Shown: positions 14,883 to 15,309 of the stretch, in pieces
Position numbering within the stretch: position 1 is the first letter of the stretch
Layout of the letters: each line of letters begins with the position of its first letter
Source of the DNA: JBELHO01 sp042091375
GTDB lineage: Bacteria; Pseudomonadota; Gammaproteobacteria; Enterobacterales; Alteromonadaceae
Length of the DNA: 15,309 nucleotides
Assembly: GCA_042091375.1 (NCBI GenBank)
Contig: JBELHO010000067.1
Location: 1-15,309 of the forward strand
Reading direction: 5' to 3'
Position numbers and translations under genes: made by a program
The notes under the pieces: generated by a model
What the model saw: only the letters and a program-made list of their open reading frames with translations
Told to the model about the DNA's origin: nothing
The model's database searches: none

Positions 14883-15121
14883 GGCAAGTTCCATAAAAAT
14901 ACGTGGCGCGATTATAAACAAAGTCGCCCATCTCTCCTAGTCATTTCCTTTTTTTGCGCAATATCGTCTATATTTACTAAATAAACACGAATATTATGGT
15001 TGTTTAACATAAAAATTTTTTATTAATTAATATTATGTCAACTGAATAAGGCGTTTTTAGCGGAAATTTAATACTAATTGTTCAACATTTGAACGACAGG
15101 TAAAAATAATAACAAAACAGG
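14883..15121. other. Gene-free region upstream of rlmKL
   Basis: This is the AT-rich divergent interval between rlmKL and the tRNA-fMet promoter, and no gene is seen. A perfect TTGACA on the minus strand (15036-15041) may belong to the rlmKL promoter, but no good -10 follows at the right distance. GTTCAA-CAT-TTGAAC (15080-15094) is a perfect inverted repeat of unknown role. Confidence 0.5.
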
Positions 15122-15158
15122 TTGCATTCTTAGTAAGGTATCCTTATGATACGCCTCG
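15122..15158 (+). promoter_or_regulatory. Probable stringent-type promoter of tRNA-fMet
   Basis: TTGCAT (15122-15127), 17 nt and TATGAT (15145-15150) are followed at once by ACGCCTCG, a GC-rich discriminator of the type found in ppGpp-controlled tRNA and rRNA promoters. Transcription would start near 15157, leaving a leader of roughly 105 nt before the tRNA. Confidence 0.6.
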
Positions 15159-15214
15159 CTTGAAAGGCACAGCCCTTTTTTGCAGTTCTTTTGAAATGAA
15201 CTAAATCTTTCAAG
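15159..15214 (+). repeat. Long-range pairing in the tRNA-fMet leader
   Basis: CTTGAAAG (15159-15166) is the exact reverse complement of CTTTCAAG (15207-15214). A competing small hairpin AAAGG/CCTTT (15163-15178), followed by a T run to 15181, looks like a weak terminator or attenuator. Confidence 0.4.
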
Positions 15215-15218
15215 GCTT

Positions 15219-15254
15219 TATTTGTTAGTTTTGTGGTAAGTTAACTAACAAATA
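15219..15254 (+). repeat. Perfect 12-bp inverted repeat before tRNA-fMet
   Basis: TATTTGTTAGTT (15219-15230) and AACTAACAAATA (15243-15254) are exact reverse complements around a 12-nt loop. The repeat ends 8 bp before the tRNA 5' end. In the transcript it would form a stable AU-rich hairpin, possibly guiding 5' processing. Confidence 0.75.
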
Positions 15255-15262
15255 CATTCGGA

Positions 15263-15309
<47 letters not shown>

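Overview
The window looks like an ordinary core-genome stretch of an AT-rich marine gammaproteobacterium, most likely Alteromonadales of the Colwellia/Thalassotalea type. The evidence is the protein families: a full tusDCBE set, a YccA-type BI-1 protein, fused RlmKL next to Uup, a DUF3466 protein, and a long GAPDH beside GapA. The genus is inference. No phage genes, insertion sequences, CRISPR arrays or defence genes are visible.

Left part (1-3500). A tRNA-Ser(UGA) on the minus strand has its own terminator. It is followed on the plus strand by tag (3-methyladenine DNA glycosylase I), yccA (FtsH-associated membrane protein) with a heat-shock-like promoter, a terminator, and the tightly overlapping tusDCBE operon, the sulfur relay for 2-thiouridine in tRNA. 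tRNA-Ser(UGA), yccA and tusE are also neighbours in E. coli.

Middle part (3500-8770). This is a central-carbon cluster. It holds a long GAPDH-family enzyme of 481 residues (minus), a lipoprotein of unknown function (plus), 6-phosphogluconate dehydrogenase gnd (minus), and classical gapA (plus). The two intergenic regions between divergent genes hold palindromes and TGTAATT boxes, one of which closely resembles the HexR operator. The residues that normally set cofactor choice look exchanged: the long GAPDH has Arg-Pro where NAD enzymes have Asp, and Gnd has Asp where NADP enzymes have Asn-Arg.

Right part (8770-14900). A minus-strand operon reads rlmKL (23S rRNA methyltransferase), a short glutaredoxin-like gene starting with TTG, uup (ABC-F ATPase), and a secreted DUF3466 protein with HAF-like repeats and a GlyGly-CTERM-like tail. 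It ends at a bidirectional terminator shared with gapA.

Right edge (14900-15309). A gene-free stretch holds a promoter with a GC-rich discriminator and a strongly structured leader. It runs into an initiator tRNA-Met gene cut off by the window end.

No clearly new biological system is visible. The items most worth a second look are the cofactor-residue exchange in Gap and Gnd, the operators of the carbon genes, the structured tRNA-fMet leader, and the sigma-32-like promoter of yccA.
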